Shown here in pieces: positions 24,599-37,929 of a DNA stretch of 64,000 bases. Source of the DNA: Massilia horti. GTDB lineage: Bacteria; Pseudomonadota; Gammaproteobacteria; Burkholderiales; Burkholderiaceae_D. The notes under the pieces were generated by a model. The model was not told where the DNA came from, made no database searches, and saw only the letters and a list, made by a program, of their open reading frames with translations. Each line of letters starts with the position of its first letter. The stretch's first letter is position 1. The translations under genes were made by a program, and so were the position numbers. Where the stretch lies: assembly GCF_004614195.1 (NCBI RefSeq), contig NZ_SPUM01000002.1:1-64000 (forward strand). The letters are read 5' to 3'.

Positions 24599-25360
24599 AT
24601 GCGTATTTCAGTTTCCAGGTCCCTGCTGGTCGCGATTGCAGCAGTCGTTTCGCTGCACGCCAACGCCGCCGTGCAGAACGTCGACGTCGGCATGCAGTTG
24701 CCGCGCTTCGCGCTGCTCAAGGAAGGCACACATCGCTACCTGCGCTATGTGAAGTCGGGCGATGCGAACACGCCGAACGACATCTGGACGCGCACCGTGC
24801 GTTTCGAAGAACGTGACGGCAAAAAGCTGCTGCACATCTACCAGCGCTGGGATGGGTCCGGCCCCACTCCGGGCACGCTGCTGCTCGATTCCTGGTTCGA
24901 CACCGGGACCTTCCGGCCGCACACCCACCAGCGGATAAGGGAAAAGGATGGCAAGCGCGTGGTCGAAGGCTTTGTGTTCGCGCCTGACCGCATCACCGGC
25001 ATGAAGGACCTGGCGGACAACACGCAGAAGGATTTGGACGTCGCCTCGAGCGAGCCGACCTATAACTTCGAGACCGATATGGAGTTCCTGCAGACGCTGC
25101 CGCTGGCCGAAGGCTACGAGGCGCGCATCAACTTCTACCATCCGGGCGGAGGGCCGCCGGCGCGCTACACGTTCAAGGTCGCGGGATCGGAGACGATCGC
25201 GGGACCGGCGGGACCAGTCGATTGCTGGGTGGTGACGACCGATTACAACCGGCCCGATGGGACGCTGTCGAAGTTCTGGTTCGCAAAGGGCAGTCAGCTG
25301 ATGCTGCGGCAGGAAGGGGTGTGGAACGGCAAGGTGTTGGTGAAGACGCTGATTGAGTGA
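24599..25360 (+). CDS. Secreted protein, DUF3108-like
   Basis: A 253-residue protein with a signal peptide (ISVSRSLLVAIAAVVSLHANA). It is mostly beta-strand. The pattern HRYLRYVKSGDANTPNDIWTRTVRFEERDG and the end AGPVDCWVVTTDYNRPDGTLSKFWFAKGSQLMLRQEG resemble DUF3108-type periplasmic proteins. Function unknown. It is 110 bases after the GIN-domain gene; a hairpin GCGTGAAAAAAGC/GCTTTTTTCGC near 24500 may terminate that transcript, so this gene may have its own promoter. Confidence 0.72.
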   Translation: MRISVSRSLLVAIAAVVSLHANAAVQNVDVGMQLPRFALLKEGTHRYLRYVKSGDANTPNDIWTRTVRFEERDGKKLLHIYQRWDGSGPTPGTLLLDSWFDTGTFRPHTHQRIREKDGKRVVEGFVFAPDRITGMKDLADNTQKDLDVASSEPTYNFETDMEFLQTLPLAEGYEARINFYHPGGGPPARYTFKVAGSETIAGPAGPVDCWVVTTDYNRPDGTLSKFWFAKGSQLMLRQEGVWNGKVLVKTLIE

Positions 25361-25386
25361 TGGCGCGAGCGCACGCCCTACAGCAC

Positions 25387-25541
25387 GTAGGGTGCGCACC
25401 TGTGCGCACGCGGTACGGTTGAGTAATGTTGGCTCTGGTGCGCACACGTACCGCGCGCGCAAAGGTGCCCACGCTAAGCCTCTACTTTTATATGATTTTG
25501 GACGAGCCTACAAGACGCACACGTACCGCGTGCGCACAGGT
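25387..25541. repeat. Palindromic intergenic repeat, family 1, copy C (composite)
   Basis: An intact left arm at 25387-25414 is followed by a mutated right arm at 25450-25477 and a second, truncated right arm at 25525-25541. It looks like two overlapping or nested insertions that have decayed. Confidence 0.8.
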
Positions 25542-25561
25542 CCTCGGCGGCCCCGCGCCCC

Positions 25562-25852
25562 CTACGATATGGCCGCGCCGTCGGATGATGGCGGCATATG
25601 CAGGTCAATCACGCGCATGATCGCGAGCGTCACGTCCAGGCTGAGCTCTCCCGAGTTCAGCGCCGCCTTCAACTCGGCGCGCGGCACGCCGGCGGCCGCA
25701 GCCAGCTCCGCCAATCCCTTTGAATCGGCGACCGCTTTCAGCGCGGCCGCAATCACGTCCGCGTCGCCGGACTCGAAGGCCTGAGCCAGGCAAGCGGCGA
25801 CACCTTCCAGGCTGTCCAGATCGGACCCGCCTGCAGATTCCTCGTTACTCAT
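25562..25852 (-). CDS. Orphan antitoxin-like HTH protein (COG3636 type)
   Basis: A 96-residue protein. The segment LAQAFESGDADVIAAALKAVADSKGLAELAAAAGVPRAELKAALNSGELSLDVTLAIMRVIDLHM follows the addiction-module antidote pattern: a degenerate XRE-type HTH preceded by the ALESGD.D.IAAAL.D motif. No HigB/RelE-type toxin gene is adjacent. It starts 14 bases after the ftsB stop on the same strand, so it probably rides on the ftsB transcript. It may be a regulator unrelated to toxin control. Confidence 0.75.
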   Translation of the reverse strand: MSNEESAGGSDLDSLEGVAACLAQAFESGDADVIAAALKAVADSKGLAELAAAAGVPRAELKAALNSGELSLDVTLAIMRVIDLHMPPSSDGAAIS

Positions 25853-25866
25853 GATGCTTACTGTCT

Positions 25867-26223
25867 TCAGTCGTTGAGCGGCTTGCCCGGGGGCGCGCCC
25901 TTGGCCGGGCGTGGCGGCGGCAGTGGCGTCATCATCACGCCCGGCTTCTCGTCCTTCTTGAGCACCTGGATGAAGATCTCGCCTTGCTTGATCATGCCCA
26001 GTTCGTAGCGCGCACGCTCCTCGACGGCGCCCAGGCCGTCCTTCAGGTCGCGCACTTCGGAGTCGAGCTTGGCGTTGCGCGCCTTGAGCTCGTCGGTCTT
26101 CTTGCGGCTCGCCGCAACCTGCTCTCCCAGGTCGTGCACGGCCAGCCAGCCCCCCTTGCCCAGCCAGAGCGGGTACTGGATCAGCAGCAGCAGGACAGCA
26201 AGAGCTAGCGAGATCAGGCGCAT
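25867..26223 (-). CDS. ftsB: Cell division protein FtsB
   Basis: A bitopic inner-membrane protein of the FtsQLB complex. The 118-residue product has a membrane segment at 2-20 ([18 protein letters not shown]). A coiled coil at about 30-65 ([30 protein letters not shown]) and the conserved [18 protein letters not shown] follow. The Pro-rich tail after residue 95 is an extension common in this group. It lies 45 bases after eno, separated from it by a strong hairpin. Confidence 0.92.
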   Translation of the reverse strand: MRLISLALAVLLLLIQYPLWLGKGGWLAVHDLGEQVAASRKKTDELKARNAKLDSEVRDLKDGLGAVEERARYELGMIKQGEIFIQVLKKDEKPGVMMTPLPPPRPAKGAPPGKPLND

Positions 26224-26234
26224 GATTGGATAGA

Positions 26235-26259
26235 AAACCGGCCAGTGTCGACTGGCCGG
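26235..26259 (-). terminator. Hairpin between eno and ftsB
   Basis: CCGGCCAGT-4-ACTGGCCGG is a 9-base perfect GC-rich stem. On the minus strand it is followed by TTTTC. It could partly terminate transcription after eno and so lower ftsB expression. Confidence 0.65.
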
Positions 26260-26268
26260 CTGCAGGTC

Positions 26269-27555
<1,287 letters not shown>

Positions 27556-27588
27556 TTAAGTCTCCGAAGTTAAGAAAAGTGTCGCCGG

Positions 27589-27618
27589 GCCGAAAACTGG
27601 TCTTCTCCGGTTTTCGGC
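27589..27618 (-). promoter_or_regulatory. Inverted repeat between kdsA and eno
   Basis: GCCGAAAACtGG and CCgGTTTTCGGC form a stem of about 11 bases around a 6-base loop. No T-run follows on the minus strand. It may be a processing or stability element, or a weak attenuator, in the kdsA-eno transcript. Confidence 0.5.
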
Positions 27619-27629
27619 ACGCACAGGCA

Positions 27630-30700
<3,071 letters not shown>

Positions 30701-30775
30701 ACTGACCATCAAAATTCCCAATTTCAATTAAGAAACAGGTACACTCATCACTTTCCACCGCCACCGCCGCCGCCC

Positions 30776-31945
30776 ATGATTGAGCAAGCCGACCTCCTTG
30801 CCGTTCCCGAACAGGCTGCGCCACCCGTCGGCGAGCCGTCCGCAACCACGCAGCGCCTGCACTTTACGGGCAGCGGCAAGGAATATTTCCGAATCTGGAT
30901 CGTCAACCTGACGCTGACCATCGCCACGCTCGGCATCTATTCGGCCTGGGCCAAGGTCAGGCGGCTGCAATATTTTGACCGCAACACCATCCTGGCCGGC
31001 GCCAGCTTCGATTTTTGCGGCAACCCGCGCGCGATCCTGAAGGGGCGCCTGCTGGCGGTCGCGCTGCTGACGCTGTACCACTACGCGTTCGGCTTTTCGC
31101 GTGTGTTCGGTGTGGTGGTGGCGAGCGCGCTGGTGCTGGCCCTGCCGTTCCTGATGCGCGGCGCCTTGCGCTTTCGGCTGACCAACACGCGCTATCGCGG
31201 ACTGGCGCTGGGCTTCACCGGCAGCACCCTGGGCGCGTATGTGGCCAACTTGCCACCGGTGATCACGTTTCTGCTGCCCGGTGTGCTGGTGGCGCTTTAC
31301 CCATTCACTGCATGGGCCGCCATCAGTTTCCTCCTGTATCTCGGCTGGCCGCTGATGCACGGCGCAATGAAGGGCTACCAGCACCGGCACCTTGCTTACG
31401 GCGACCAGCAAGCCAGCTATACGCTGTCCGCGTGGCGCTTCATGCGGCCGTACCTGTTGGCGCTGCTGCTGTTCATGCTGGGCGGCGTGGTCGTCGGCAT
31501 TGCCGTTGGCATCGTCGCGGCAGTGGCGGCCGCGTTGGGCGGACTAGGGCAAGGCGGGAACTCCGCGTCGCAGGCCGTTATGTTCTCCCTGCTTCCGGCA
31601 TTGGTAGGGCTGTATGTCCTGTTCCTGCTCGTGGGACCGTACATGCAAGTCCGGCTGGCTAACCTGACCTGGTCGAACACCGCATTCCCACGCATCCGCA
31701 TCCGCTCCACGCTGAAGGTCTGGCCGTTCATGCGGCTACAAGTGGCGAACACAATATTGACCTTGCTGACGCTGGGCCTGTACCGGCCCTTTGCGGTGGT
31801 GCGGGTCTACCAGTACCGGCTCGCGCAGGTGGAGCTCGAAGTGGACGGCGATATCGAGCAGATTGCCGCGGGCGCCGCGCCGCGACCTGTTGGTGCCGCC
31901 GGTGACGGCGCGGCCGACTTCCTCGGCGTCGATCTCTCATGGTAG
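30776..31945 (+). CDS. DUF898 (YjgN) family membrane protein
   Basis: A 389-residue inner-membrane protein. The family motifs occur twice, as usual: FTGSGKEYFRIWIVNLTLTIATLGIYSAWAKVRRLQYFDRNT near 30-71 and STLKVWPFMRLQVANTILTLLTLGLYRPFAVVRVYQY near 322-358. Between them lie several hydrophobic helices. Function unknown; it commonly pairs with an M48 protease, as here, 8 bases downstream. No clear ribosome site precedes the ATG. Confidence 0.88.
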   Translation: MIEQADLLAVPEQAAPPVGEPSATTQRLHFTGSGKEYFRIWIVNLTLTIATLGIYSAWAKVRRLQYFDRNTILAGASFDFCGNPRAILKGRLLAVALLTLYHYAFGFSRVFGVVVASALVLALPFLMRGALRFRLTNTRYRGLALGFTGSTLGAYVANLPPVITFLLPGVLVALYPFTAWAAISFLLYLGWPLMHGAMKGYQHRHLAYGDQQASYTLSAWRFMRPYLLALLLFMLGGVVVGIAVGIVAAVAAALGGLGQGGNSASQAVMFSLLPALVGLYVLFLLVGPYMQVRLANLTWSNTAFPRIRIRSTLKVWPFMRLQVANTILTLLTLGLYRPFAVVRVYQYRLAQVELEVDGDIEQIAAGAAPRPVGAAGDGAADFLGVDLSW

Positions 31946-31953
31946 GAGCAACA

Positions 31954-33063
31954 ATGACCAGCGCCATCTACTTTGACGGGCACAGCGCCCGCATGTACCA
32001 AGTGCTATTGCAAGTGGTCGCGGATCGGGTCGAATTGCACGGCACCGACCTGCAAAAGACTTACCCGCGCGCTGACACCCGGCTGGCAGAACCATTCGCC
32101 GCCGCGCCTGCGGTGCTGTACTTTAACGATGGCGGGCGCTGCGAGGTTGCGGGCCCTGGCCGCGAAGAGCTGGCCGCCGTGCTGGGCTATCGCAAGTCGT
32201 GGGTAGTACGCTGGCAGGAGCGCTGGCTGGCCGCGCTGGCGGCACTGGTCCTGCTGGTGGCGTTGATCGTGGCCACCGTCTTCTGGGGTGTGCCGGCGGC
32301 AGCCGAGAAGATCGCTGCCGCCCTGCCCGCATCGGCCGACGCCGCGCTGGGCAAGAGCGCGCTCGAGGGACTGGAAGCCAAGCGTATCCTGAACGCGACG
32401 CGCCTGTCCGACCAGCGGGTGGAACAGGTACAGGCGCTGATGAACCGAATTGTGCCCGCACACCCGCGGGTGCCGGTGCGCCTGCTGGTACGCGCATCCG
32501 ACGCGCTCGGAGCCAATGCGCTGGCCCTGCCCGACGGGACCATCGTGGTTACGGACCAGATGATCCTCGACATCCTGGACAAGAACGACGATTTCGACGA
32601 CTCCGGCGCGGCCGCGCTGACGGGCGTGCTCGCGCACGAGATCGGCCACATCGAGCGGCGCCACGCCGCGCGCGTGCTGGCGCGCACCTCGCTCACAGCG
32701 GCGCTCTCGGCCACGCTGTTCGGCGACTTCAGCGCGGTGGCGGCCGGCGTGCCGGCTGTGCTGATGAACATGCAATATTCGCGCGAGATGGAACTCGAAG
32801 CGGACGACTATGCGCTTGCCCTGCTGCGGCAGCACGCGATCGCACCGGGGCCGTTGGCCGACCTGCTCGAATACCTGGGCAACATGCCCGGTGTACGCGA
32901 GCAGCGCAACATGCCGCGCTGGCTGTCCAAGAGCATGGCGTACACGTCAAGCCATCCGTCGAGCGAGGAGCGGGCCGCGCGCCTGCGCGCCGGAGCGCCG
33001 ATCAGCGCGCAACCTGCAGCAGATCCATCAGGATCGCCGACTGCGCATTCATCGCGACCTTGA
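31954..33063 (+). CDS. M48 family metallopeptidase with N-terminal soluble domain
   Basis: A 369-residue zinc protease. Residues 1-85 form a small cytosolic domain (IYFDGHSARMYQVLLQVVADRVELHG...), a membrane segment spans about 92-112, and the catalytic domain carries HEIGH at 228-232 with EMELEADDYAL supplying the third ligand, then SSHPSSEERAARL. The ATG at 31954 has AGGAG upstream; the frame also opens at 31939. Its last 62 bases overlap the convergent amidohydrolase gene. Probably acts with the DUF898 protein on membrane or periplasmic substrates. Confidence 0.88.
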   Translation: MTSAIYFDGHSARMYQVLLQVVADRVELHGTDLQKTYPRADTRLAEPFAAAPAVLYFNDGGRCEVAGPGREELAAVLGYRKSWVVRWQERWLAALAALVLLVALIVATVFWGVPAAAEKIAAALPASADAALGKSALEGLEAKRILNATRLSDQRVEQVQALMNRIVPAHPRVPVRLLVRASDALGANALALPDGTIVVTDQMILDILDKNDDFDDSGAAALTGVLAHEIGHIERRHAARVLARTSLTAALSATLFGDFSAVAAGVPAVLMNMQYSREMELEADDYALALLRQHAIAPGPLADLLEYLGNMPGVREQRNMPRWLSKSMAYTSSHPSSEERAARLRAGAPISAQPAADPSGSPTAHSSRP

Positions 33064-34333
33064 GCGTGCTCTGGTAGGCCGGCGCCCACAGCGGCGAATG
33101 CGGCACCGGCAGCGGCTGCCCGGCGCGGTGCGCGGCCTCCTGCTGCTCGCGCGTCACCGCACCCACATGCAACTCCGCCGCTTTGACGCCGGCCCGCCCG
33201 AAGTAGGTGAAATCGTCGCTCGCCATGCGCAAGCCCATGTCGACCACATTCTCCACGCCGAGCGCGCGCTGCAGGGCCGGCACCACCCGCGCGATCAGTT
33301 CGGGGTCGTTGTAGATCGCGGGCACGCTCACGGGAATCTCGATCAGCGGCTCCCGATCCAGGCCGGCAGCGAGCGCCACGCCCTTGACTTCGCGCCCAAT
33401 GCTGGCCAACACGCGCTTGCGCACCTCTTCAGTGAAGGCGCGCACCGACAGCTCCATGCGCACCTCGTCGGGAATGATGTTGGAACGCGAGCCGCCATGG
33501 AAGCTGCCGACCGTGATCACCACCGGGTCCATTGGGTTGTTCTCGCGCGAGACCAGGGTCTGCAGCGCCAGCACGATGCGCGCGCCGGCCACGATCGGAT
33601 CACGCGATTCATGCGGCGCCGAGCCGTGTCCACCCCGTCCGAAAATAGTGATGTTGACGGCGTCGGCCGAGGCACGGAACGGACCGGCGTGGTAGCCGAT
33701 CTTTCCCACCGTCAGGATCGGGTCGTCGTGCACGGTGAACGCGTAATCCGGCTTGGGAAAACGGGTGAACAGGCCGTCCTTGAGCATCGCCGCGGCGCCC
33801 GCGGCCATCTCCTCGCCCGGCTGCCCGACCAGCATCAGGGTGCCGCTCCAGGCCTGGCGATTGGCCGCCATCAGCTGGGCGGTGCCGTACCAGGCCGCCA
33901 TGTGCAGGTCGTGGCCGCAAGCGTGCATCACCGGCACCTCCTGCCCGGCCGCGTTGCGCACCACCACGCTGCTGGCAAACGGCAGCCCGGTGCTCTCCTT
34001 GAGCGGTAAGGCGTCCATCTCGGTGCGCAGCATCACCACCGGCCCCGGCCCGTTGCGCAGCAGCGCCACGATGCCGGTGCCGCCCACGCCGGTGGTCACC
34101 TCGTAGCCCAGCGCACGCACGCGTTCGGCCAGCTTCTTGGCCGTCTGGTGCTCATTCATGCTCAGTTCGGGGTTGCGGTGCAGGTCGATGTACAGCGCTT
34201 CCACCGACGGATACACCGCGTCGATCTGGGCGCCAAAACCGGACGGGGCCTCGGTAGCGTTGGCGGCGCTAAACGGGGCAAGGAACAGGGATGCAACAAA
34301 TGTGACTCGTGAAGCAACACGAACGCCCGGCAT
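33002..34333 (-). CDS. M20D family amidohydrolase with signal peptide
   Basis: A 443-residue metallo-amidohydrolase of the hippurate/IAA-amino-acid hydrolase type. A signal peptide (about 1-27, ending AANA) places it in the periplasm, unusual for the family but known. Motifs: LHRNPELSMNE, MLRTEMDALPL, VMHACGHDLHMA (metal Cys/His), GQPGEEMAAGA, GRGGHGSAPHESRDP in the lid, GGSRSNIIPDEV and MASDDFTYF. The substrate is probably an N-acyl amino acid, by family. Convergent and overlapping with the M48 gene. Confidence 0.9.
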   Translation of the reverse strand: MPGVRVASRVTFVASLFLAPFSAANATEAPSGFGAQIDAVYPSVEALYIDLHRNPELSMNEHQTAKKLAERVRALGYEVTTGVGGTGIVALLRNGPGPVVMLRTEMDALPLKESTGLPFASSVVVRNAAGQEVPVMHACGHDLHMAAWYGTAQLMAANRQAWSGTLMLVGQPGEEMAAGAAAMLKDGLFTRFPKPDYAFTVHDDPILTVGKIGYHAGPFRASADAVNITIFGRGGHGSAPHESRDPIVAGARIVLALQTLVSRENNPMDPVVITVGSFHGGSRSNIIPDEVRMELSVRAFTEEVRKRVLASIGREVKGVALAAGLDREPLIEIPVSVPAIYNDPELIARVVPALQRALGVENVVDMGLRMASDDFTYFGRAGVKAAELHVGAVTREQQEAAHRAGQPLPVPHSPLWAPAYQSTLKVAMNAQSAILMDLLQVAR

Positions 34334-34510
34334 GAGTGCTCCTTGTCGTAAATGTCAGTGGCAAAACAGATGACCTGTTGCGCCACACAAATACTAATCA
34401 ATACATATTAATTCGACAAGATTCTTTTAGGCTATGTCACCGCTAAGTGTGGGAGGCAATCGCGGTCCCGTACGCGCTACGAACTGCCGAAGCCGGTGGC
34501 CGCGCACATC

Positions 34511-34614
34511 GTAGGGTGCGCACCTGTGCGCACGCGGTTCGCGAACGTTGCGCAGGGAAGGTGCAGCCGCAAGTCAGCATGCGCTGACCGGGTGCGCACA
34601 GGTGCGCACCCTAC
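34511..34614. repeat. Palindromic intergenic repeat, family 1, copy D
   Basis: Arms at 34511-34538 and 34587-34614; one mismatch in the right arm. Length and interior match copy B at 3741, so B and D are recent sister copies. No gene is seen in 34334-34654. Confidence 0.9.
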
Positions 34615-34654
34615 GCTTCTGGCGCTTTTATGCCACTTGCGCCGGGCGCCAGGG

Positions 34655-37600
34655 TCAGCAGAAATCGCGGCTGCGGGTGTTCAGGCGGCCGAGCAGGTGC
34701 GACATGTCGACCAGGCGCCTGGCCACCAGGTGGCGCACCTCGCCCTGGCGCTGCCAGACGCCATACACGCCCAGGAGTGTCGAGCTGAGCACCTCGCGCC
34801 GCTGCTTTTCGACCAGGTCAGGCCAGACGATCAGGTTGACATTGCCGGTCTCGTCCTCCAGCGTCATGAACAGCACCCCCTTGGCGGTGCCCGGCCGCTG
34901 GCGCACCGTGACAATGCCGCAGGCGCGCGCCAGCTGGCCGTCCGCGAAGTCGTAAAGCGTGGCCGCCGGCAGGAAGCGCCTGGCCAGCAAGCGCGGGCGC
35001 AACAGCGCGAGTGGATGGCGGCCCAAGGTCAGGCCCTGCGCGCGGTAGTCGCCGACGATTTCGTCAGCCTCGGAGGGCGCCGCCAGCACCGGCGCCTCCT
35101 CCACCGGCACGGTCGGGCGCAGCAGGTCCTTGTCGGGCACCGCGCCGGCGGCCTGCCACAAGGCTGCGCGGCGATGCCCGGCCAGCGCGCGCAATGCGTT
35201 GGACGCGGCCAGCACCTGCAGGTCGCCGCGATCCAGACGGGCGCGCCGCGCAAGGTCGGCCACACTGTCGAACGGCCGGATCGCGCGCGCCTCCTCGATG
35301 CGCGCCGCGGCGTCAAAGTTCATGCCGCGCACCAGCGACAGGCCCAGGCGCACCGCCGGCTGCGCGCGCCTGTCGCCATGCTCCTCCAGCGTCGATTCCC
35401 AGCCGCTGACCGCCGCATCCACCGGGCGCACCTCGATATCGTGGCGCCGCGCGTCCTGCACCAGCTGCGACGGACTGTAAAAGCCCATCGGCTGGCTGTT
35501 GAGCAGCGCGCACAGGAAGGCCGCCGGCTCGTGGCACTTGAGCCAGGCGCTGGCGTAGGCAAGCAGCGCGAAGCTGGCCGCGTGCGACTCGGGAAAGCCG
35601 TATTCGCCAAAGCCCTGGATCTGGCTGTAGATCGCCTCGGCGAACGCCAGGTCGTAGCCGCGTTCGAGCATGCCGCGCACGATGCGGTCGTAGTACTGCT
35701 CCATTCCGCCCTTGCGCTTCCAGGCCGCCATCGCGCGCCGCAGCTGGTCCGCTTCGCCCGGCGAAAAACCGGCGCCCAGGATCGCCACCTGCATCACCTG
35801 CTCCTGGAAGATCGGCACGCCCAGCGTGCGCTCGAGCGCGAGCTTCATGTCCGCGCTCGGGTAGTGCACCGGTTCGAGCCCCTGGCGGCGGCGCAGGTAG
35901 GGGTGCACCATGCCGCCCTGGATCGGACCCGGGCGCACCACCGCGACCTCGATCACCAGATCATAGAAGCGACGCGGCAGCATACGCGGCAGCATGCTCA
36001 TCTGCGCGCGCGACTCGATCTGGAACACGCCGACCGTGTCGGCCTTGCAGATCATGTCGTAGGTGGCCGCGTCGTCGGCAGGAATATCCTGCATCTCGAA
36101 CAGGTCGCCGTGGCGCTGGCTCACCAGCTCCAGCGCGCGCCGCAGCATCGACAGCATGCCCAGCGCCAGCACGTCGACCTTCATCAGGCCCAGCTCCTCG
36201 AGGTCGTCCTTGTCCCACTGGATCACGCTGCGCTCCGGCATGGCCGCGTTCTCGATCGGCACCAGGCGCGACAGCTTGCCGCGTGCGATCACGAAGCCGC
36301 CGGGGTGCTGCGACAGGTGGCGCGGAAAACCGAGCAGCTGGCTGGCCAGCAGCGCCCACTGCCTCGATGCCGGCGCTTCGGGATCGAGCCCCGCCTCGGC
36401 CAGCCGGTTCAGCAGATCGGCGCGGCCGTCGAACCAGTGGTGTGCCTTGGCCACCTTCTCGACGATCGCCAGGTCCACGCCCAGCGCGCGGCCGCTGTCG
36501 CGCAGCGCGCTCTTGGGCCGGTAGCTGATCACCACCGCCGCCAGCGCCGCGCGCTCGCGCCCGTACTTGCTGTAGATGTACTGGATCACCTCCTCGCGCC
36601 GCTGGTGCTCAAAGTCGACGTCGATGTCGGGCGGCTCGTTGCGCTCCTTGGAGATGAAGCGCTCGAACAGCAGGCTGGCGCGGGCCGGATCGACCTCGGT
36701 GATGCCGAGGCAGTAGCACACCGCCGAGTTGGCGGCCGAGCCCCGGCCCTGGCACAGGATGTTGTTCGAGCGCGCGAAGCGCACGATGTCGTACACGGTC
36801 AGGAAGTAGTGCTCGTAGCGCATTTCGGCGATCAGTTCGAGCTCGTGCTCGATCTGCTCCTGCACCTTGGCCGGTATCCCCTCGCGAAAGCGGCGGTGCG
36901 CGCCGATGTAGGTCTCCTTGCGCAGGTAGCTGGTCGCGCTCTCGCCTGGCGGGACCACCTCGTCCGGGTATTCGTAGCGCAGCTCGTCCAGCGAAAAGGT
37001 GCACAGCTGTGCGATGCGCACCGTCTCGGCCAGCGCCTCGCGCGAATAGATGTTGGCCAGCCGCAGGCGCGCCCGCAGGTGCTGCTCGGCGTTCTGCGAC
37101 AGCGAATAGCCGCACTCGGCGACCGGCTTGACCAGGCGGATCGCGGTCAAGGTGTCCTGCATGGGCTTGCGCGAGCGCACGTGCATTACCACGTGCCCGA
37201 GCGCCGTGATCGGCAATCCATGCTGCCACGCGACCTCCTCGACGGTTGCGCGGTGCGCGTCATCGAAAGCCCGATGCAGCAAGGTCAGGCCCAACCAGGC
37301 CCGGCCCGGGAACAGGCGCGCCATCCACGCCGCCTGCGCGTGCAGACGATCGGCGTCAAGCGCCTCGATGCCGGGATAGGCCGGCAGCAGGATCGCCAGG
37401 CAGTCGGGCATGCCCTTCAGGTGCGCAAATTGCGGCGCCGGCGCGTCGATGTCGGCTGGGGTGAGCAGGTATTCGCCCTTCTCGCTCCTCATGCGCCCGA
37501 GCGTGATCAGCTCCGACAGGTTGCCGTAGCCGTTGCGGTTCTGCGCCAGCAGGATCAGGGACAGCGCCGGGCTGCCGTCCTCGTTCTTCAAGTGGAAGTG

Positions 37601-37834
37601 AGCGCCGATCACCAGCGGCAGGCCGGCCTTCTTGGCATCCGCGTGCGCGCGCACCACGCCCGCCAGCGAGCATTCGTCGGTGAGCGCCAGCGCAAAATAG
37701 CCGAGCTTGACCGCGCGCGCGACCAGTTCCTCGGCGTGCGATGCTCCTTGCAGGAACGAGAAATTGGACAGGCAGAACAGCTCGGCATACTCCGGCAATG
37801 CCTGCATGGATGGTGAAAACGAGGACGACATCAC
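34655..37834 (-). CDS. dnaE2: Error-prone DNA polymerase DnaE2 (ImuC)
   Basis: Alpha-subunit-like C-family polymerase for translesion synthesis. The 1059-residue product starts with a PHP domain (YAELFCLSNFSFLQGASHAEELV). The polymerase core has GRGSAANSAVCYCLGITEVDP, PPDIDVDFEHQRREEVIQY and GVFQIESRAQMSMLPR. A helix-hairpin-helix part and an OB fold near 940-1010 (FADGQLARACGIVTVRQRPGTAKGVLFMTLEDETG) follow. It lacks the beta-clamp tail of DnaE1. A LexA box lies 46-61 bases upstream. ImuA and ImuB are encoded 11.5 kb away. Confidence 0.95.
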   Translation of the reverse strand: MMSSSFSPSMQALPEYAELFCLSNFSFLQGASHAEELVARAVKLGYFALALTDECSLAGVVRAHADAKKAGLPLVIGAHFHLKNEDGSPALSLILLAQNRNGYGNLSELITLGRMRSEKGEYLLTPADIDAPAPQFAHLKGMPDCLAILLPAYPGIEALDADRLHAQAAWMARLFPGRAWLGLTLLHRAFDDAHRATVEEVAWQHGLPITALGHVVMHVRSRKPMQDTLTAIRLVKPVAECGYSLSQNAEQHLRARLRLANIYSREALAETVRIAQLCTFSLDELRYEYPDEVVPPGESATSYLRKETYIGAHRRFREGIPAKVQEQIEHELELIAEMRYEHYFLTVYDIVRFARSNNILCQGRGSAANSAVCYCLGITEVDPARASLLFERFISKERNEPPDIDVDFEHQRREEVIQYIYSKYGRERAALAAVVISYRPKSALRDSGRALGVDLAIVEKVAKAHHWFDGRADLLNRLAEAGLDPEAPASRQWALLASQLLGFPRHLSQHPGGFVIARGKLSRLVPIENAAMPERSVIQWDKDDLEELGLMKVDVLALGMLSMLRRALELVSQRHGDLFEMQDIPADDAATYDMICKADTVGVFQIESRAQMSMLPRMLPRRFYDLVIEVAVVRPGPIQGGMVHPYLRRRQGLEPVHYPSADMKLALERTLGVPIFQEQVMQVAILGAGFSPGEADQLRRAMAAWKRKGGMEQYYDRIVRGMLERGYDLAFAEAIYSQIQGFGEYGFPESHAASFALLAYASAWLKCHEPAAFLCALLNSQPMGFYSPSQLVQDARRHDIEVRPVDAAVSGWESTLEEHGDRRAQPAVRLGLSLVRGMNFDAAARIEEARAIRPFDSVADLARRARLDRGDLQVLAASNALRALAGHRRAALWQAAGAVPDKDLLRPTVPVEEAPVLAAPSEADEIVGDYRAQGLTLGRHPLALLRPRLLARRFLPAATLYDFADGQLARACGIVTVRQRPGTAKGVLFMTLEDETGNVNLIVWPDLVEKQRREVLSSTLLGVYGVWQRQGEVRHLVARRLVDMSHLLGRLNTRSRDFC

Positions 37835-37879
37835 TGGGAATTTGCAGAAACGCTACAATTTCTGCTGATGGCACTGATA

Positions 37880-37895
37880 CTGTATAAAAACACAG
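37880..37895 (-). promoter_or_regulatory. LexA box of dnaE2
   Basis: CTGTATAAAAACACAG has the CTG-N10-CAG form of the proteobacterial SOS box. It lies between dnaE2 (minus) and the PhzF-like gene (plus) and may affect both. Confidence 0.85.
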
Positions 37896-37929
37896 TATAA
37901 CCCACCCTCACCCACGATCAAGGCCAGCG

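Noticed and set aside
34496-37816. A 1106-codon open frame antisense to dnaE2
   Set aside because: The reading is His/Arg/Gln/Leu-rich without domains and mirrors the third-codon GC bias of dnaE2, which has all family motifs.
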